Notes: generated by a model not told the origin, from the letters alone. DNA of 45,257 nucleotides from Enterococcus mundtii (GCF_002947535.1 NZ_PUAP01000037.1:1-45257), one strand, 5' to 3'. Positions 26,792 through 36,373 are shown, numbered from the stretch's first letter. Made by a program: numbers and translations.

Positions 26792-27994
26792 ATGAATTTA
26801 ACAAGAGATTTGATTTTTTCGATTCTCTATATTTTAGGGATGGTTGGGATCATCACCTGGCGTAGGAAACAAAAAGATCCAGCATTATTCTTTTATTGTG
26901 GTACTTGGACATTCGCATTGATGCTTACGTATTTCATTGTATTAGAGATCTTTTATGCGAGTTTTTATTTCTTGATCCCTCTCGCTTTTTTCAGTATCTT
27001 TGCTTTTTTTTACTTTACCGAAAAAAGGCGACTCCTGAATGGTTTGATATTCAATTTATTTTTGATTAGTTTTGGCACTTATTTATTACTTTTGCTTTTT
27101 GAGACCCAGAATATCTTTATTGGTGGTATTTTTGCTTTGATTGCGGTACCAGTTCTATTGATTTTACTATTTGGTGTGTATATTTTAGTCGTCTTTCTCA
27201 TTTGGAATGGCATCATCGTCTTAAAAAGAGAATCACGTTCGTTAGCCAATCTTTTGACTTTGCTATTAGGGATTGCCTTGACGCTTTATTTAATAGCCAC
27301 TGTATTTCTAATCAATTACTTGCCGGCGTGGGTCAATGTGCTATTTTCCGGTATAGCAGTCATTTTGATTTATCTGTTCATTGTCTTTTATAATTTTATG
27401 ACTGTCTCTTTCTTATATCAGTTCAACCGACCACGTTACAACCAGAATTATATTATTGTGCTAGGAGCAGGTCTGATCAACGGGGAACGTGTCTCTCCTC
27501 TTTTAGCCAAACGGATCGATAAAGCGATCGCCTTTTATTGGGCACAAAGTCATGCTACGCTAAATCCTCCGATTCTTTTGATGTCTGGTGGTCAAGGTGC
27601 GGATGAAAAATTACCAGAAGCAATCGCCATGAAAAACTATGCTTTGGAAAAAGGGATTCCCGAGCGAGACATTTTAGTTGAAACAAATTCAACAACCACA
27701 TTAGAAAATATGCGTTTCTCCAAAGAATTGATGGATCGTGAATCTGGCGGTGGCGCTTATCGTGCGATTTTCAGTTCCAATAATTACCATATTTTCCGTG
27801 CAGGACTCTTTGCGAAGCAAGCACAGTTAAAAGCTAATGGTATTGGTGCAAAAACAGCCTTTTATTATTTGCCGAATGCTTTTCTTAGAGAATATATTGC
27901 CATCTTGATGTTGCACAAAAAACGGCATATGGTCGTGTGTGGTACTATCTTTGGACTGACTGGTTTATTAGCTTTGATCACACTTATCGCCTAA
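26792..27994 (+). CDS. YdcF/DUF218-family membrane protein
   Basis: A 400-residue protein with about 8 transmembrane segments in the first 215 residues, then a cytoplasmic or extracellular DUF218 domain (YIIVLGAGLINGERVSPLLAKRID, LLMSGGQG, ERDILVETNSTTTLENM, FSSNNYHIFRAG) and one or two more hydrophobic segments at the end. DUF218 proteins (YdcF, SanA, ElyC) are linked to cell-envelope maintenance; YdcF binds S-adenosylmethionine, but its reaction is not known. The start is ATG 26792 after AAAGGAG. The location next to a cell-wall carboxypeptidase is in keeping with an envelope role. Confidence 0.85.
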   Translation: MNLTRDLIFSILYILGMVGIITWRRKQKDPALFFYCGTWTFALMLTYFIVLEIFYASFYFLIPLAFFSIFAFFYFTEKRRLLNGLIFNLFLISFGTYLLLLLFETQNIFIGGIFALIAVPVLLILLFGVYILVVFLIWNGIIVLKRESRSLANLLTLLLGIALTLYLIATVFLINYLPAWVNVLFSGIAVILIYLFIVFYNFMTVSFLYQFNRPRYNQNYIIVLGAGLINGERVSPLLAKRIDKAIAFYWAQSHATLNPPILLMSGGQGADEKLPEAIAMKNYALEKGIPERDILVETNSTTTLENMRFSKELMDRESGGGAYRAIFSSNNYHIFRAGLFAKQAQLKANGIGAKTAFYYLPNAFLREYIAILMLHKKRHMVVCGTIFGLTGLLALITLIA

Positions 27995-28000
27995 AAAAAA

Positions 28001-28023
28001 GAAGTTGCGCTTCATGCAACTTC
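28001..28023. terminator. Bidirectional terminator between YdcF-like and CLC-F genes
   Basis: GAAGTTGC pairs perfectly with GCAACTTC, flanked by an A-run on the left and a T-run on the right, between two converging genes. Confidence 0.9.
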
Positions 28024-28045
28024 TTTTTTTCTTTCAATCAGTAAA

Positions 28046-29302
28046 CTATTCTCTCTGATCTTTATTCATTGGTAAAAATAAAATTCCCTTTTTGATCATT
28101 ACTTTTTGTGCGGAGTAGATTCCGTTATTTCCCGAACACATGAAACTGATCAAACAAATCATAAAAAAGAAACTAGCTGCTTCTCCTCCAAATAATTCGA
28201 TCCCCATGACAAAACATGCAATTGGTGTATTCGTCGCTCCAGAAAACACGCCAATAAATCCTAATGCAGCTAGAAACGGAATCGAAACATGTAAGAGTGG
28301 TGCTAAAGTTGCCCCTAGAGTTGCGCCAATCTCAAATAAAGGGGTCACTTCCCCACCTTGATAGCCGGCGCCTAAAGAAAGGACAGTAAATCCTAACTTA
28401 CCGATAAAATCATAGGAGTGTGCCTTTCCGGCAAAAGCATCCTGCAATAAAGGCAAGCTAAGTCCTAAATAGCGTTGTGTTTGTAAAATCAGTGCAACAA
28501 CTACGACAATCCCTCCACCTATAAAATTTCTAGTGATTGGATTTTTGAACCATTTCATATACGACTTTTTCAAAAAGACGATTGAACGACTAAAGACCCA
28601 ACCAATAATCCCAAAAGCGATACCCGCCACCATCAACTTGCCAAATAGTGCAGGACTCCACCCTGGAATTTCCCCCATCTTATAATGGATATGTGTGACA
28701 CCAATGCTTTCCGTTACGAAGTTAGCAAATAAAGCAGCAAAAAAACTGGGAAAGATCGCTTCTGTTCGCATTTTGCCGATTGCTAGTACTTCAAGTCCAA
28801 ACAATGTGCCTGCTAAAGGTGTCCCAAACACTGAACTAAATCCTGCACTGATCCCGCTGATGATCAGCACCTCTCGCTCGATAGGACTCAATTTTAATCC
28901 CCTTGCTAGATTTTCAGCTAAAGCGCCACCCATTTGGACTGCTGTCCCTTCTCGACCGACAGAACCGCCAAAAAGATGCGTCGTGATCGTACCGAAAAGC
29001 GTTAAAGGAATCAATCGGAGCGGGATTTTTTCTTCCCCGCCATTTCCTTGATCGATAACCAGATTATTCCCACGACTAGCATTTCCACCGTAACGTTGAT
29101 AAAGAAACGCAAATAATGCCCCACTGACTGGTAATAGATACAATAACCAAGTATGTGCTTCTCGTAAATTCGTCACCACGGTTAAGCTATTTAGAAAAAA
29201 AGCGGAAAGTCCTCCCATTAGTACGCCTAAACAAGCAGTGATCCCTAACCACTTCACCATATATGTTCCTACTTTGAATGGACTAAGTAAACGTTGATCC
29301 AT
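28046..29302 (-). CDS. CLC-F type fluoride/proton antiporter
   Basis: A 418-residue CLC membrane protein with 10 or more hydrophobic segments. The position of the GSGIP anion-selectivity motif of chloride CLCs reads GNNLVID (about residues 78-84), as known for the fluoride-exporting CLC-F clade. The gating glutamate motif GREGTAVQ (about 116-123) is intact. No CBS domains follow. In known members the protein expels toxic F- using inward protons. The ATG at 29302 is supported by GGGGAGGA; the GTG at 29320 overlaps that site. A fluoride riboswitch directly upstream confirms the substrate by context. Confidence 0.93.
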   Translation of the reverse strand: MDQRLLSPFKVGTYMVKWLGITACLGVLMGGLSAFFLNSLTVVTNLREAHTWLLYLLPVSGALFAFLYQRYGGNASRGNNLVIDQGNGGEEKIPLRLIPLTLFGTITTHLFGGSVGREGTAVQMGGALAENLARGLKLSPIEREVLIISGISAGFSSVFGTPLAGTLFGLEVLAIGKMRTEAIFPSFFAALFANFVTESIGVTHIHYKMGEIPGWSPALFGKLMVAGIAFGIIGWVFSRSIVFLKKSYMKWFKNPITRNFIGGGIVVVVALILQTQRYLGLSLPLLQDAFAGKAHSYDFIGKLGFTVLSLGAGYQGGEVTPLFEIGATLGATLAPLLHVSIPFLAALGFIGVFSGATNTPIACFVMGIELFGGEAASFFFMICLISFMCSGNNGIYSAQKVMIKKGILFLPMNKDQRE

Positions 29303-29327
29303 TTTTCTATTCCTCCCCACAAAAAAA

Positions 29328-29365
29328 GCCTACTAAAAAAACGGATTTTCCGATTTTTAGTAGGC
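29328..29365 (-). terminator. Riboswitch expression-platform terminator
   Basis: GCCTACTAAAAA and TTTTTAGTAGGC form a long stem around a small inner hairpin, followed by seven T on the minus strand. Its 5' arm (GCCTAC) overlaps the 3' end of the fluoride aptamer, so aptamer folding and termination exclude each other. Confidence 0.9.
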
Positions 29366-29415
29366 GTCATTAGTCATCTATCGATCGACATTTAAAGGCG
29401 AACACCATCACCTAT
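29362..29415 (-). ncRNA. Fluoride riboswitch (crcB motif)
   Basis: The minus strand reads AGGTGATGGTGTTCGCCTTT, then ATGACTAATGACGCCTACT after a variable stem. This fits the conserved aptamer elements GGnGATGGnGTTCGCC and TGATGACGCCTAC of the fluoride riboswitch. It precedes a CLC-F gene and overlaps a terminator: with fluoride bound, the terminator should be prevented and the exporter expressed. Confidence 0.95.
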
Positions 29416-29461
29416 TCATTTACAGAAAGTCTATCATAAATTCCCAAGAAAAACAATGGCG

Positions 29462-30118
29462 CTATTTTTCTTTCTTCACGATGTCTGTAAATTCATAGAA
29501 TGGTGCCAGCTTTACTAGTTGCTGATTGCACTGATCACTATCATGACAAATATAATTTCCTTTTTTAGTATACGTGCCATCTGATCCTGATTTCGTCGTG
29601 GAAAGAAACATCGAAACACTCGAAGTCTTATGGCAAATCGCGCAGACTCCTTTGATGATCGTCGGCGAAAGTGTGCCATGGACACCTTGTAGCCGCTCAT
29701 CTGCATAATAGAGCAGATATTTCTTCTGTGTTCCTGGATCATTCCAGCCTACATAAGTATGCTCTTTAAGATCCAATGTTTGCCAATCTAGGTGTTTTAA
29801 CTTTTTCACTTTTCGGAATATTTTTTCCACTTGGATTTTTGATGGTTGCTTGAATGGCGCAACATGTTCTTTTAAACGTTCGAGCAATTCTGTCGCTTTT
29901 TCTTTTTTCAAGTTTGTGTCCATAATTTGCTTCACAAAAGGTTCAAGTAAGGCGATTACTTGTGGATCATTTTCTACTACCTCATTGATTCGTTCTGTGG
30001 CTAATGCTTGGACAGTTGCAACAGTTTTTTTATCATTCACTGAATGATAGACATTTAACAGTTGCTCGATTTCTCGTTTGATAAAGAAATATTGATACGT
30101 TTTGATTGTTGTTTCCAT
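29462..30118 (-). CDS. FusB/FusC-type EF-G-binding protein
   Basis: A 218-residue cytoplasmic protein of the FusB family, which binds elongation factor G and frees it from the ribosome, giving low-level fusidic acid resistance when expressed. The N-terminal helical part is followed by the C-terminal domain starting near KHLDWQTLDLKEHTYVGWNDPGTQK and the four-cysteine zinc finger: Cys159, Cys162, Cys191 and Cys197 (CAIC...CHDSDQC). The length matches FusB/FusC (about 213). The gene is monocistronic with its own promoter and a leader peptide upstream. Whether this chromosomal copy confers resistance is not shown by sequence. Confidence 0.88.
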   Translation of the reverse strand: METTIKTYQYFFIKREIEQLLNVYHSVNDKKTVATVQALATERINEVVENDPQVIALLEPFVKQIMDTNLKKEKATELLERLKEHVAPFKQPSKIQVEKIFRKVKKLKHLDWQTLDLKEHTYVGWNDPGTQKKYLLYYADERLQGVHGTLSPTIIKGVCAICHKTSSVSMFLSTTKSGSDGTYTKKGNYICHDSDQCNQQLVKLAPFYEFTDIVKKEK

Positions 30119-30187
30119 GATTTTGAGTCCTTTCTTCTTTCAAAAGTAGCTCCTTTGAAGAAAAAAGAGTCCTTCAACAAAGTAAGC
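30119..30187 (-). promoter_or_regulatory. Attenuator-like hairpin region before the FusB-type gene
   Basis: Between the leader stop and the gene, the RNA contains GAAGGACTC, TTTTTTCTTC and GAAGAAAGGACTC. TTTCTTC can pair with GAAGAAA, occluding the AAAGGA ribosome site. GGACTC near the leader end can instead pair with GAGTTC inside the leader peptide sequence. Such alternative pairing is how translational attenuators work; it is my inference here. Confidence 0.5.
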
Positions 30188-30235
30188 TTAAAAACTGAAG
30201 TCCTTGAACTCTGCTAAATAAGATACGTATGGCAT
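30188..30235 (-). CDS. Candidate regulatory leader peptide (15 residues)
   Basis: A short frame encoding MPYVSYLAEFKDFSF follows a very strong ribosome site (AAGGGGGTGAT, 6 bases before the ATG). It lies 69 bases upstream of the FusB-type gene and a few dozen bases after a probable promoter. It is too short to be a normal gene, and its position fits ribosome-stalling leader peptides that control resistance genes (such as erm, cat and, as I recall, fusB of staphylococci). No homolog was searched. Confidence 0.6.
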   Translation of the reverse strand: MPYVSYLAEFKDFSF

Positions 30236-30288
30236 CTTATCATCACCCCCTTTATGCTTTTTTCATCTATGTACATTTGCCTACTAAG

Positions 30289-30317
30289 AGTTAACCTTAT
30301 AAATCTTGTTTCGTCAA
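30289..30317 (-). promoter_or_regulatory. Probable promoter of the leader and FusB-type gene
   Basis: On the minus strand TTGACG is followed after 17 bases by TTAACT, just downstream of the terminator of the HD hydrolase gene. The -35 is good and the -10 weak. Confidence 0.5.
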
Positions 30318-30332
30318 CTACTTTCCCACAAA

Positions 30333-30379
30333 AAAACAGTCAAAGGATTCCCATGATCGGGACCTTCAACTGTTTTCGT
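30333..30379 (-). terminator. Terminator after the HD hydrolase gene
   Basis: AACAGTTGAAGG and TCCC pair with GGGA...CCTTTGACTGTT on the minus strand with small bulges, followed by seven T. It isolates the FusB-type gene from upstream transcription. Confidence 0.85.
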
Positions 30380-30395
30380 TCGGCTGGTCAAATAG

Positions 30396-30899
30396 TTAGA
30401 TCGACTGTTTTTTTCCAAAATATCGTTGCCATTTTTGTTTCATTGTATCCGTTACTGGTTGCGCCGCTTCTTTCACTGCACAATACTTGTCAACAAATGT
30501 CACAATATAGCTTTCTTTGTATTTTGGTGGAGCGATCGTTGCTCCCCACATATGTTTCAAGATGATGTCGCGCTCTAAATCAGAAAGTTCAGTAATCTTT
30601 TCTGCATTTTTCAAAGCGATTCTAGGATGCACATACGCATGTGTTCCTTCATCAAATTTTGTCGTACGCCAGTCATAATAGAATAGGTCATGTAAAAGTC
30701 CTGCACGCGCAGTAGCTCTTGCATCTCCACCCCATTTTTTTGCTAATTTGTAACTATGATAAGAAACACTGATCGAGTGTTCTAATCTTGTCGAATGTAC
30801 ATGTTGAATATAATCAGCTAATTTTTGTACTGCTTCTGTTTCTAATAGATCTTCGATATAAGACATGTATTCTTCGTCTTCACGCCATTTTTCTGTCAT
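30396..30899 (-). CDS. HD-domain phosphohydrolase
   Basis: A 167-residue protein with a metal-dependent HD domain: RLEHSISVSYHSYKLA (His), then AGLLHDLFYYDW (HD pair), PRIALKN, and SYIVTFVDKYCAVKE with the last Asp. Related small HD proteins are annotated as hydrolases of nucleotides or unknown. The start MTEKWRED at 30899 is chosen over the ATG at 30965 by the AAGGTGG upstream and because the extension looks non-coding. The spacing of 13 bases is slightly long. Confidence 0.85.
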   Translation of the reverse strand: MTEKWREDEEYMSYIEDLLETEAVQKLADYIQHVHSTRLEHSISVSYHSYKLAKKWGGDARATARAGLLHDLFYYDWRTTKFDEGTHAYVHPRIALKNAEKITELSDLERDIILKHMWGATIAPPKYKESYIVTFVDKYCAVKEAAQPVTDTMKQKWQRYFGKKQSI

Positions 30900-31022
30900 A
30901 ATTTTCGATCTGCCACCTTTTTGAATTTCATTTATCGTTGAAATTGTACATAGTATATCATTCATGTTCGGAATATTCTAGTGAGGTTGACTAAAAATCC
31001 AAAAAGCTTAATAGTTCCTTAA

Positions 31023-31784
31023 TCAAGAAGAAAGATGATACAACAATATGCCCGTAGCTACGCCGACATTCAATGACTCAGCATGGCCATTCATTGGGAT
31101 ATAGATGTTTTTATCAGTTAACGCCAATAACTCTGACCGCACACCTTGCCCTTCATTCCCCATAATGATCGCATAATTTTTTGTTGGTACGACGGTTGGA
31201 AGAGAAACAGCTTCTTCGTTGAGTTCTGTACCGTAAATCGCAAATCCTTTTTCTTTCAATTCAGGAATGAGCGCGTCTAACTCTTGTTGGATGACAGGTA
31301 GATGGTAATTGCTTCCCTGCATACTTCTCAATACTTTGGTGCTATAAATATCTGCTGAGCCTTTCCCTAAGATCACACCTGCTAAACCAAACGCATCTGC
31401 TGTTCGGATCATCGTTCCGACATTTCCAGGATCTTGGACATTGTCTAAAAGCAACCAGCCTCCTGTATTGACTGACACTTGACTAACTTCTAACGGCATC
31501 ACTGCTACGATTCCTTGTGGTGTCGGAAGATCAGAGATCACCGCCATCACCTCATCAGTGACTAAAAAGCAATCCAATGCGTGTTGTTCGACCCATGTCC
31601 CCCATTCTGACCAGCCTCTTTCTGTCAGAAAGATCTCTTTAGGCTTGAATTTGGCATTCACAGCTTCTTCGATCAAGTGGAACCCTTCAAGCAGGTATTC
31701 CTGTCCTTCTTCGCGGTGCTTCTTTTTATGTAATTTTTTTAATTCTTTGATTCTAGGATTTTTTGCTGATTGAATTTTTTTCAC
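31023..31784 (-). CDS. TrmH-family RNA 2'-O-ribose methyltransferase
   Basis: A SPOUT methyltransferase of 253 residues modifying rRNA or tRNA ribose. The N-terminal substrate-binding part (IQSAKNPRIKELKKLHKKKHRE) is followed by motif 1 NVQDPGNVGTMIRTADAFG, motif 2 IIMGNEGQGV and motif 3 IPMNGHAESLNVGVATGILLY forming the knotted SAM site. It resembles YsgA-type proteins; the exact target nucleotide is unknown. The likely start is GTG 31784, with GAGGTGG 5 bases upstream; the ORF extends three codons further. Divergent from the acylphosphatase gene. Confidence 0.9.
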   Translation of the reverse strand: MKKIQSAKNPRIKELKKLHKKKHREEGQEYLLEGFHLIEEAVNAKFKPKEIFLTERGWSEWGTWVEQHALDCFLVTDEVMAVISDLPTPQGIVAVMPLEVSQVSVNTGGWLLLDNVQDPGNVGTMIRTADAFGLAGVILGKGSADIYSTKVLRSMQGSNYHLPVIQQELDALIPELKEKGFAIYGTELNEEAVSLPTVVPTKNYAIIMGNEGQGVRSELLALTDKNIYIPMNGHAESLNVGVATGILLYHLSS

Positions 31785-31892
31785 GTTTTCCACCTCACTT
31801 CATTATAGCATGGAATCAATCGTTGGGCTTGTTAGTTTTAGAAAAAATCGTTATCATAAATTTATCAAATAGAGGAAAGAGTGGTGCTTCAA

Positions 31893-32168
31893 ATGAAAAA
31901 AGTTAAAATGAATGTTCAAGGGCGTGTCCAAGGTGTTGGTTTTCGTTATATGACAAAAATGGTGGCTGATCAATTGGGCGTGACCGGAACAGTTAAAAAC
32001 GAAGATGATGGTTCTGTGACGATCGAAGCCGCTGGTGAGGAGGAAACTATCGATCAGTTCATCAAAGAAGTCAAGCAATCACCTAGCCCCAGTGGTCGTG
32101 TCCAATATGTCGACTTGCAAGAACATCCGATGATGGAAGAACGAAAGAAATTCGATGTGATCGGCTAA
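31893..32168 (+). CDS. acyP: Acylphosphatase
   Basis: A 91-residue alpha/beta enzyme hydrolysing acyl phosphates. The phosphate cradle GRVQGVGFRYMT supplies the catalytic Arg (second Arg), and the catalytic Asn is in GTVKNEDDGSV. The size is standard. The start could be ATG 31893, with GGTG 7 bases upstream, or GTG 31884, which is better spaced from AGAGG. Divergent with the TrmH gene over about 100 bases, a gene pair common in Firmicutes, followed by yidC. Confidence 0.93.
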   Translation: MKKVKMNVQGRVQGVGFRYMTKMVADQLGVTGTVKNEDDGSVTIEAAGEEETIDQFIKEVKQSPSPSGRVQYVDLQEHPMMEERKKFDVIG

Positions 32169-32387
32169 CTTTTTCTTCTTGAACGCACATATGAAGAAAG
32201 TCGTTGTTGCCTTCTACTGGAAGATGATCTTCTCAATTGTCTGTTCTTTTACGTGCTCTTCCCTGTCCCTCGCATGATCTGCTAAACTTAAGGGGATTAT
32301 TTGAATTTTCTATGAAGTTCATTGAATTATTCTCATATTTTTAGTATAGTTAAGCTTGTGTAAAAATTTTAAAAGAGGAAGTATTTT

Positions 32388-33326
32388 ATGAATAAATGGA
32401 AAAATTGGTTACTAGGTTCTGGTCTTGTAACACTCTTACTTTTCTTATCTGGTTGTGTCAGAATGGATTCTGAAGGAAACCCTGATACATCTGGGATCGT
32501 CTATCGCGTATTAGTACATCCTATGGGACAAGCGATTACATATCTCGTGCAGAATTTCAACTGGTCATACGGTTGGGCTGTTATCTTGATGACTGTGATC
32601 GTGCGAATCATCATTTTACCTTTAGGAATCAGTCAATCGAAAAAGACGATGATCCAATCTGAAAAAATGCAAGCATTGAAACCTCAAGTCAGTGCCGCCC
32701 AAGAAAAATTAAAAGCGGCAACGACCCGAGAAGAACAAATGGCTGCACAAGCAGAAATGCAACAAGTGTATCGCGAAAATGGGTTAAGTATGACTGGTGG
32801 AATCGGTTGTTTACCTTTATTGATCCAAATGCCGATCTTCTCAGCGCTGTACTTTACTGCTCGCTATACAGAAGGTATCCGTGAATCGACTTTTTATGGT
32901 ATCGACTTAGGAAATCCAAGTTTAGTCTTAGTTGCGATTGCCGGGATTGCTTACCTTATTCAAGGGTACATCTCAACGATCGGTATTCCTGAAGAACAGA
33001 AAAAAACAATGCGTACGATGTTGATCGTTTCACCTGCGATGATCGTTTTTATGTCGATCAGTGCTCCTGCGGGAGTGACCCTTTACTGGGTAGTCGGTGG
33101 TATCTTTAGTTGTCTACAAACATTTATCACAAATGTGATCATGAAACCACGATTAAAAGCACAGGTCGCAGAAGAATTGAAACAAAATCCACCGAAACAA
33201 GTCGTGACACCTCGCAAAGATGTGACACCTGAAGAAACGACGAAAACAACAAAAAAAATCAATACACAAGCAACAAAGAAAAATGCTAACGGTCGAAATG
33301 CCGGTAAACAACAACGTAAAAAATAA
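32388..33326 (+). CDS. yidC: YidC/Oxa1-type membrane protein insertase, lipoprotein
   Basis: A 312-residue membrane insertase. A lipoprotein signal peptide ends at the lipobox LSGC, with Cys23 as the probable lipidated residue. Five transmembrane segments follow the Gram-positive YidC plan, including VIVRIIILPLGISQSKK with the conserved Arg of the hydrophilic groove and the GGIGCLPLLIQMPIFSALY segment. The C-terminal tail (from about 265) is Lys/Thr/Asn-rich and basic, as in YidC2-type proteins that contact ribosomes. The start has AGAGGAAGT upstream. The 218 bp before it shows no other signal beyond an AT-rich promoter zone. Confidence 0.95.
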   Translation: MNKWKNWLLGSGLVTLLLFLSGCVRMDSEGNPDTSGIVYRVLVHPMGQAITYLVQNFNWSYGWAVILMTVIVRIIILPLGISQSKKTMIQSEKMQALKPQVSAAQEKLKAATTREEQMAAQAEMQQVYRENGLSMTGGIGCLPLLIQMPIFSALYFTARYTEGIRESTFYGIDLGNPSLVLVAIAGIAYLIQGYISTIGIPEEQKKTMRTMLIVSPAMIVFMSISAPAGVTLYWVVGGIFSCLQTFITNVIMKPRLKAQVAEELKQNPPKQVVTPRKDVTPEETTKTTKKINTQATKKNANGRNAGKQQRKK

Positions 33327-33355
33327 AAGGTTTGGGATGTTCGCATCCCAAACCT
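33327..33355. terminator. Bidirectional terminator between yidC and glyS
   Basis: AAGGTTTGGGATG and CATCCCAAACCTT pair perfectly around a TTCG tetraloop, with T-runs outward on both strands. Confidence 0.95.
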
Positions 33356-33384
33356 TTTTTTTTCAAGCTTTCACTTGATCCGTT

Positions 33385-35454
33385 TTATTTCGTAATGATT
33401 TGATCAAGACTAGCAATGCTTAAAGCCATGTCAGCGATTTGTTGCAACTGTGCTAAACGGTTGTTACGGACAGCTTCATCTTCGACCATGACCATCGTTT
33501 GATCAAAATACTGATCGATAACTGGTCTTAAGCTGACTAATTGCTCATAGTTTTCTTTAAGTGTACGTTCCGCAAACTGAGCTTTCACTTCCTCAACTGC
33601 TTCATACAATGCTTTTTCGGCATCATTTTCAAACAAGCTTGGATCAATCTCATTCGTTATTCCTTCGGCTTTTTTCGCTAGGTTCATCACACGCGTCAAG
33701 GCTTCCATCGATGGTTTGAAGTTTTCATCTTGCAAACGTTCTTTCAACAGACGTGCAGCGGCAAAAACGGTTGTTAAATTACTTTCCTTCGCATTCAAGA
33801 CAGCATCGATCACATCATGGCGAATCGCTTTAGTCATCAACCGTTGACGCAAACGACCTTTGATAAAGTCGATCACATCGCTTCCTTGAACGAAGGCTAA
33901 TCCAAAGCGCTCTTGATTTTCATTGATTGCAGCATTCACTTCTTGTTGTAATTGTGCTAATGGGAAAGCCCACTGTTTTTCTTCAATGATCCGAACGATC
34001 CCATAGGCTTGACGACGTAATGCGTAAGGGTCGTTTGAACCACTTGGCACCATTCCTACAGTGAAGAAAGAGAAAATACTATCTAATTTATCGGCAATGG
34101 CCAAGACCGCACCAATCGTCGTTTCTGGCAATTCACCTTCACTAGCGATCGGTAAATAATGTTCACGGATCGCTGTCGCAACTGCTGGATTTTCTCCATG
34201 CAACAACGCATATTTTTCACCCATGATGCCTTGGAGTTCTGGAAATTCTCCAACCATATTCGTCACTAGATCAAACTTGTAGATTTCGCCAGCACGTTGT
34301 AATACATCAAGTTCTTCTGTTGATAAACCGACAGATTTGCCGATAACAGATGCAATCACTTGCACACGTTGCATTTTTTCATAAATACTACCGATCTTCT
34401 CATGGAAAGTCACTGATTTCAACTTATTGACATAATGTTCGATCGGGAATTTTTTGTCTTCATTGTAAAAGAATTCCGCATCTTCTAAACGCGCAGTCAG
34501 TACTTTTTGGTTCCCACGAATAACGTTATCTAACTTCACGCGATCGCCGTTTCGTACAGCGATAAAATGTGGTAAGAGTTGTCCTTCAGCATTTCGCACA
34601 TCAAAATAGCGTTGGTGTTCTTTCATGGAAGTCACGAGTACTTCTTCAGGTACAGACAGATATTTTTCTTCAAAATCACCAGCAAAGACAGTTGGATACT
34701 CCACTAGATTATTGACTTCTTCAAGTAAGTCTTCATCAAAATCAATATGCCAATCATTTTCTGTCGACAATTGCGTGGCTTGTTCCATGATCATTGCTCT
34801 TCTTTTTTGTGGGGAAGCAACTACAAATTGCTCAGATAGCTTTTCTTCATATTCCGCTGGATGAGCAAATGTCACATCTTCGCCTAAGAAACGATGCCCG
34901 CGAGAAGTACGTCCAGTTTTCACGTCTAAAAATTCAAACGGGATCACTTCTTCTCCGAATAGTGCTACGATCCAATGAATCGGGCGAATATATTCAAAGT
35001 CAAAGGAAGACCAGTGCATTGTCACAGGGAATGTCATACTTTTAATGACATCTATCAATCCTGCCAAGACTTCGATTGCTGGTTTACCTTGGGTATATTT
35101 CGTCACATAAACATATTCCACACCTTTGATTTCTCGGAAAGTGATATCATCTGTCGTCAGTCCTTGACCACGAACAAATCCTTGAGCTGCTTTGGACCAG
35201 TTGCCTTCAGCATCTAACGCGATTTTTTTCGCTGGCCCTTTTACTTCTTCTTCACTGTCAGCTTGACGTTCTGGCACATTTGTTACTTTGATCGCCAAAC
35301 GTCTCGGAGTAGAGAACGTTTCGATTGCATCATATGTCAATTGATTGTCAGTTAAAAACGCTGCTGTTTTTTCTTCTAATTGTTTCATGCTTGGTGTCAC
35401 CACATGCGCTGGCATTTCTTCCAAGCCAATTTCTAATAATAAGTCCTTTGCCAT
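33385..35454 (-). CDS. glyS: Glycyl-tRNA synthetase beta subunit
   Basis: A 689-residue subunit of the alpha2beta2 bacterial GlyRS, responsible for tRNA-Gly recognition and needed for charging. It starts [18 protein letters not shown], typical of GlyS, carries an HD-like domain and ends with an anticodon-binding helical domain ([20 protein letters not shown]). The ATG at 35454 follows the glyQ stop with a 1-base gap, and its GGAGGGTGA ribosome site lies at the end of glyQ; the in-frame GTG at 35463 is upstream of it. Co-transcribed with glyQ under the T-box. Confidence 0.96.
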   Translation of the reverse strand: MAKDLLLEIGLEEMPAHVVTPSMKQLEEKTAAFLTDNQLTYDAIETFSTPRRLAIKVTNVPERQADSEEEVKGPAKKIALDAEGNWSKAAQGFVRGQGLTTDDITFREIKGVEYVYVTKYTQGKPAIEVLAGLIDVIKSMTFPVTMHWSSFDFEYIRPIHWIVALFGEEVIPFEFLDVKTGRTSRGHRFLGEDVTFAHPAEYEEKLSEQFVVASPQKRRAMIMEQATQLSTENDWHIDFDEDLLEEVNNLVEYPTVFAGDFEEKYLSVPEEVLVTSMKEHQRYFDVRNAEGQLLPHFIAVRNGDRVKLDNVIRGNQKVLTARLEDAEFFYNEDKKFPIEHYVNKLKSVTFHEKIGSIYEKMQRVQVIASVIGKSVGLSTEELDVLQRAGEIYKFDLVTNMVGEFPELQGIMGEKYALLHGENPAVATAIREHYLPIASEGELPETTIGAVLAIADKLDSIFSFFTVGMVPSGSNDPYALRRQAYGIVRIIEEKQWAFPLAQLQQEVNAAINENQERFGLAFVQGSDVIDFIKGRLRQRLMTKAIRHDVIDAVLNAKESNLTTVFAAARLLKERLQDENFKPSMEALTRVMNLAKKAEGITNEIDPSLFENDAEKALYEAVEEVKAQFAERTLKENYEQLVSLRPVIDQYFDQTMVMVEDEAVRNNRLAQLQQIADMALSIASLDQIITK

Positions 35455-35455
35455 C

Positions 35456-36373
35456 TTATTCACCCTCCTTAACAGTCGTTGGATTTTCTGATTGATTATT
35501 CAGCAATGGGAATCCAAGTTTTTCACGTTCTGCAACAAAGATTTTCGCCACAGATTTCGCCATGTTACGAATGCGTGCCAAGTAACCAGCACGTTCAGTT
35601 ACAGATACTGCACCACGAGCATCTAATAAATTGAAGGTGTGACTACATTTTAAAATATAATCATATGCTGGATGGACTAAATTTTCTTCAATGCAACGTT
35701 TCGCTTCTTTTTCAAAGCGATCAAAATTGCTTAATAGTAATTCTTGATCACTCACTTCAAATGAATATTTTGAGTGTTCGTATTCTGGTTGTTTGAAGAT
35801 CTCGCCATATTTGACACCTGCTGACCATTCTAGATCATACACACTTTCAACTTCTTGGATATAAGAAGCTAGGCGCTCTAATCCATAAGTGATTTCTGAA
35901 GTGACTGGTTTACATGGTAAGCCGCCGACTTGTTGGAAGTACGTAAATTGCGTGATTTCCATACCATCCAACCAAACTTCCCAACCAACACCGGCACAAC
36001 CCATCGAAGGGTTTTCCCAGTTATCTTCAACAAAGCGGATATCATGTTCTAACGGATCGATCCCTAACAAACGCAAGCTTTCCAAGTAAAGTTCTTGGAT
36101 ATTTTCTGGTGATGGCTTCATCACCACTTGGAATTGGTGATGTTGGTACAAACGGTTAGGATTCTCACCATAACGACCATCAGCTGGACGACGTGATGGC
36201 TCAACGTATGCGGCATTCCAAGGTTCTGGGCCGATTGCTCGCAAGAACGTGTAGGGACTCATTGTACCTGCCCCTTTTTCTGTATCGTATGCTTGCATCA
36301 GCATGCAACCGTTCGATGACCAAAATTTTTGTAATGTCAAAATCATTTCTTGAACTGTTTGCTTCTTACTCAT
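35456..36373 (-). CDS. glyQ: Glycyl-tRNA synthetase alpha subunit
   Basis: A 305-residue catalytic class II subunit: [17 protein letters not shown] at the start, the motif 2 region [25 protein letters not shown] with the ATP-contacting Arg, and motif 3 [11 protein letters not shown]. The length is normal. AAGGGG precedes the ATG. First gene of glyQS, transcribed from the promoter at 36682-36711 through a T-box leader. Confidence 0.97.
   Translation of the reverse strand: MSKKQTVQEMILTLQKFWSSNGCMLMQAYDTEKGAGTMSPYTFLRAIGPEPWNAAYVEPSRRPADGRYGENPNRLYQHHQFQVVMKPSPENIQELYLESLRLLGIDPLEHDIRFVEDNWENPSMGCAGVGWEVWLDGMEITQFTYFQQVGGLPCKPVTSEITYGLERLASYIQEVESVYDLEWSAGVKYGEIFKQPEYEHSKYSFEVSDQELLLSNFDRFEKEAKRCIEENLVHPAYDYILKCSHTFNLLDARGAVSVTERAGYLARIRNMAKSVAKIFVAEREKLGFPLLNNQSENPTTVKEGE

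Noticed and set aside
31785-31892. 23S-methyl RNA motif ahead of the TrmH methyltransferase
   Set aside because: The gap to the divergent acylphosphatase gene is only about 100 bases and shows no extended hairpin structure.
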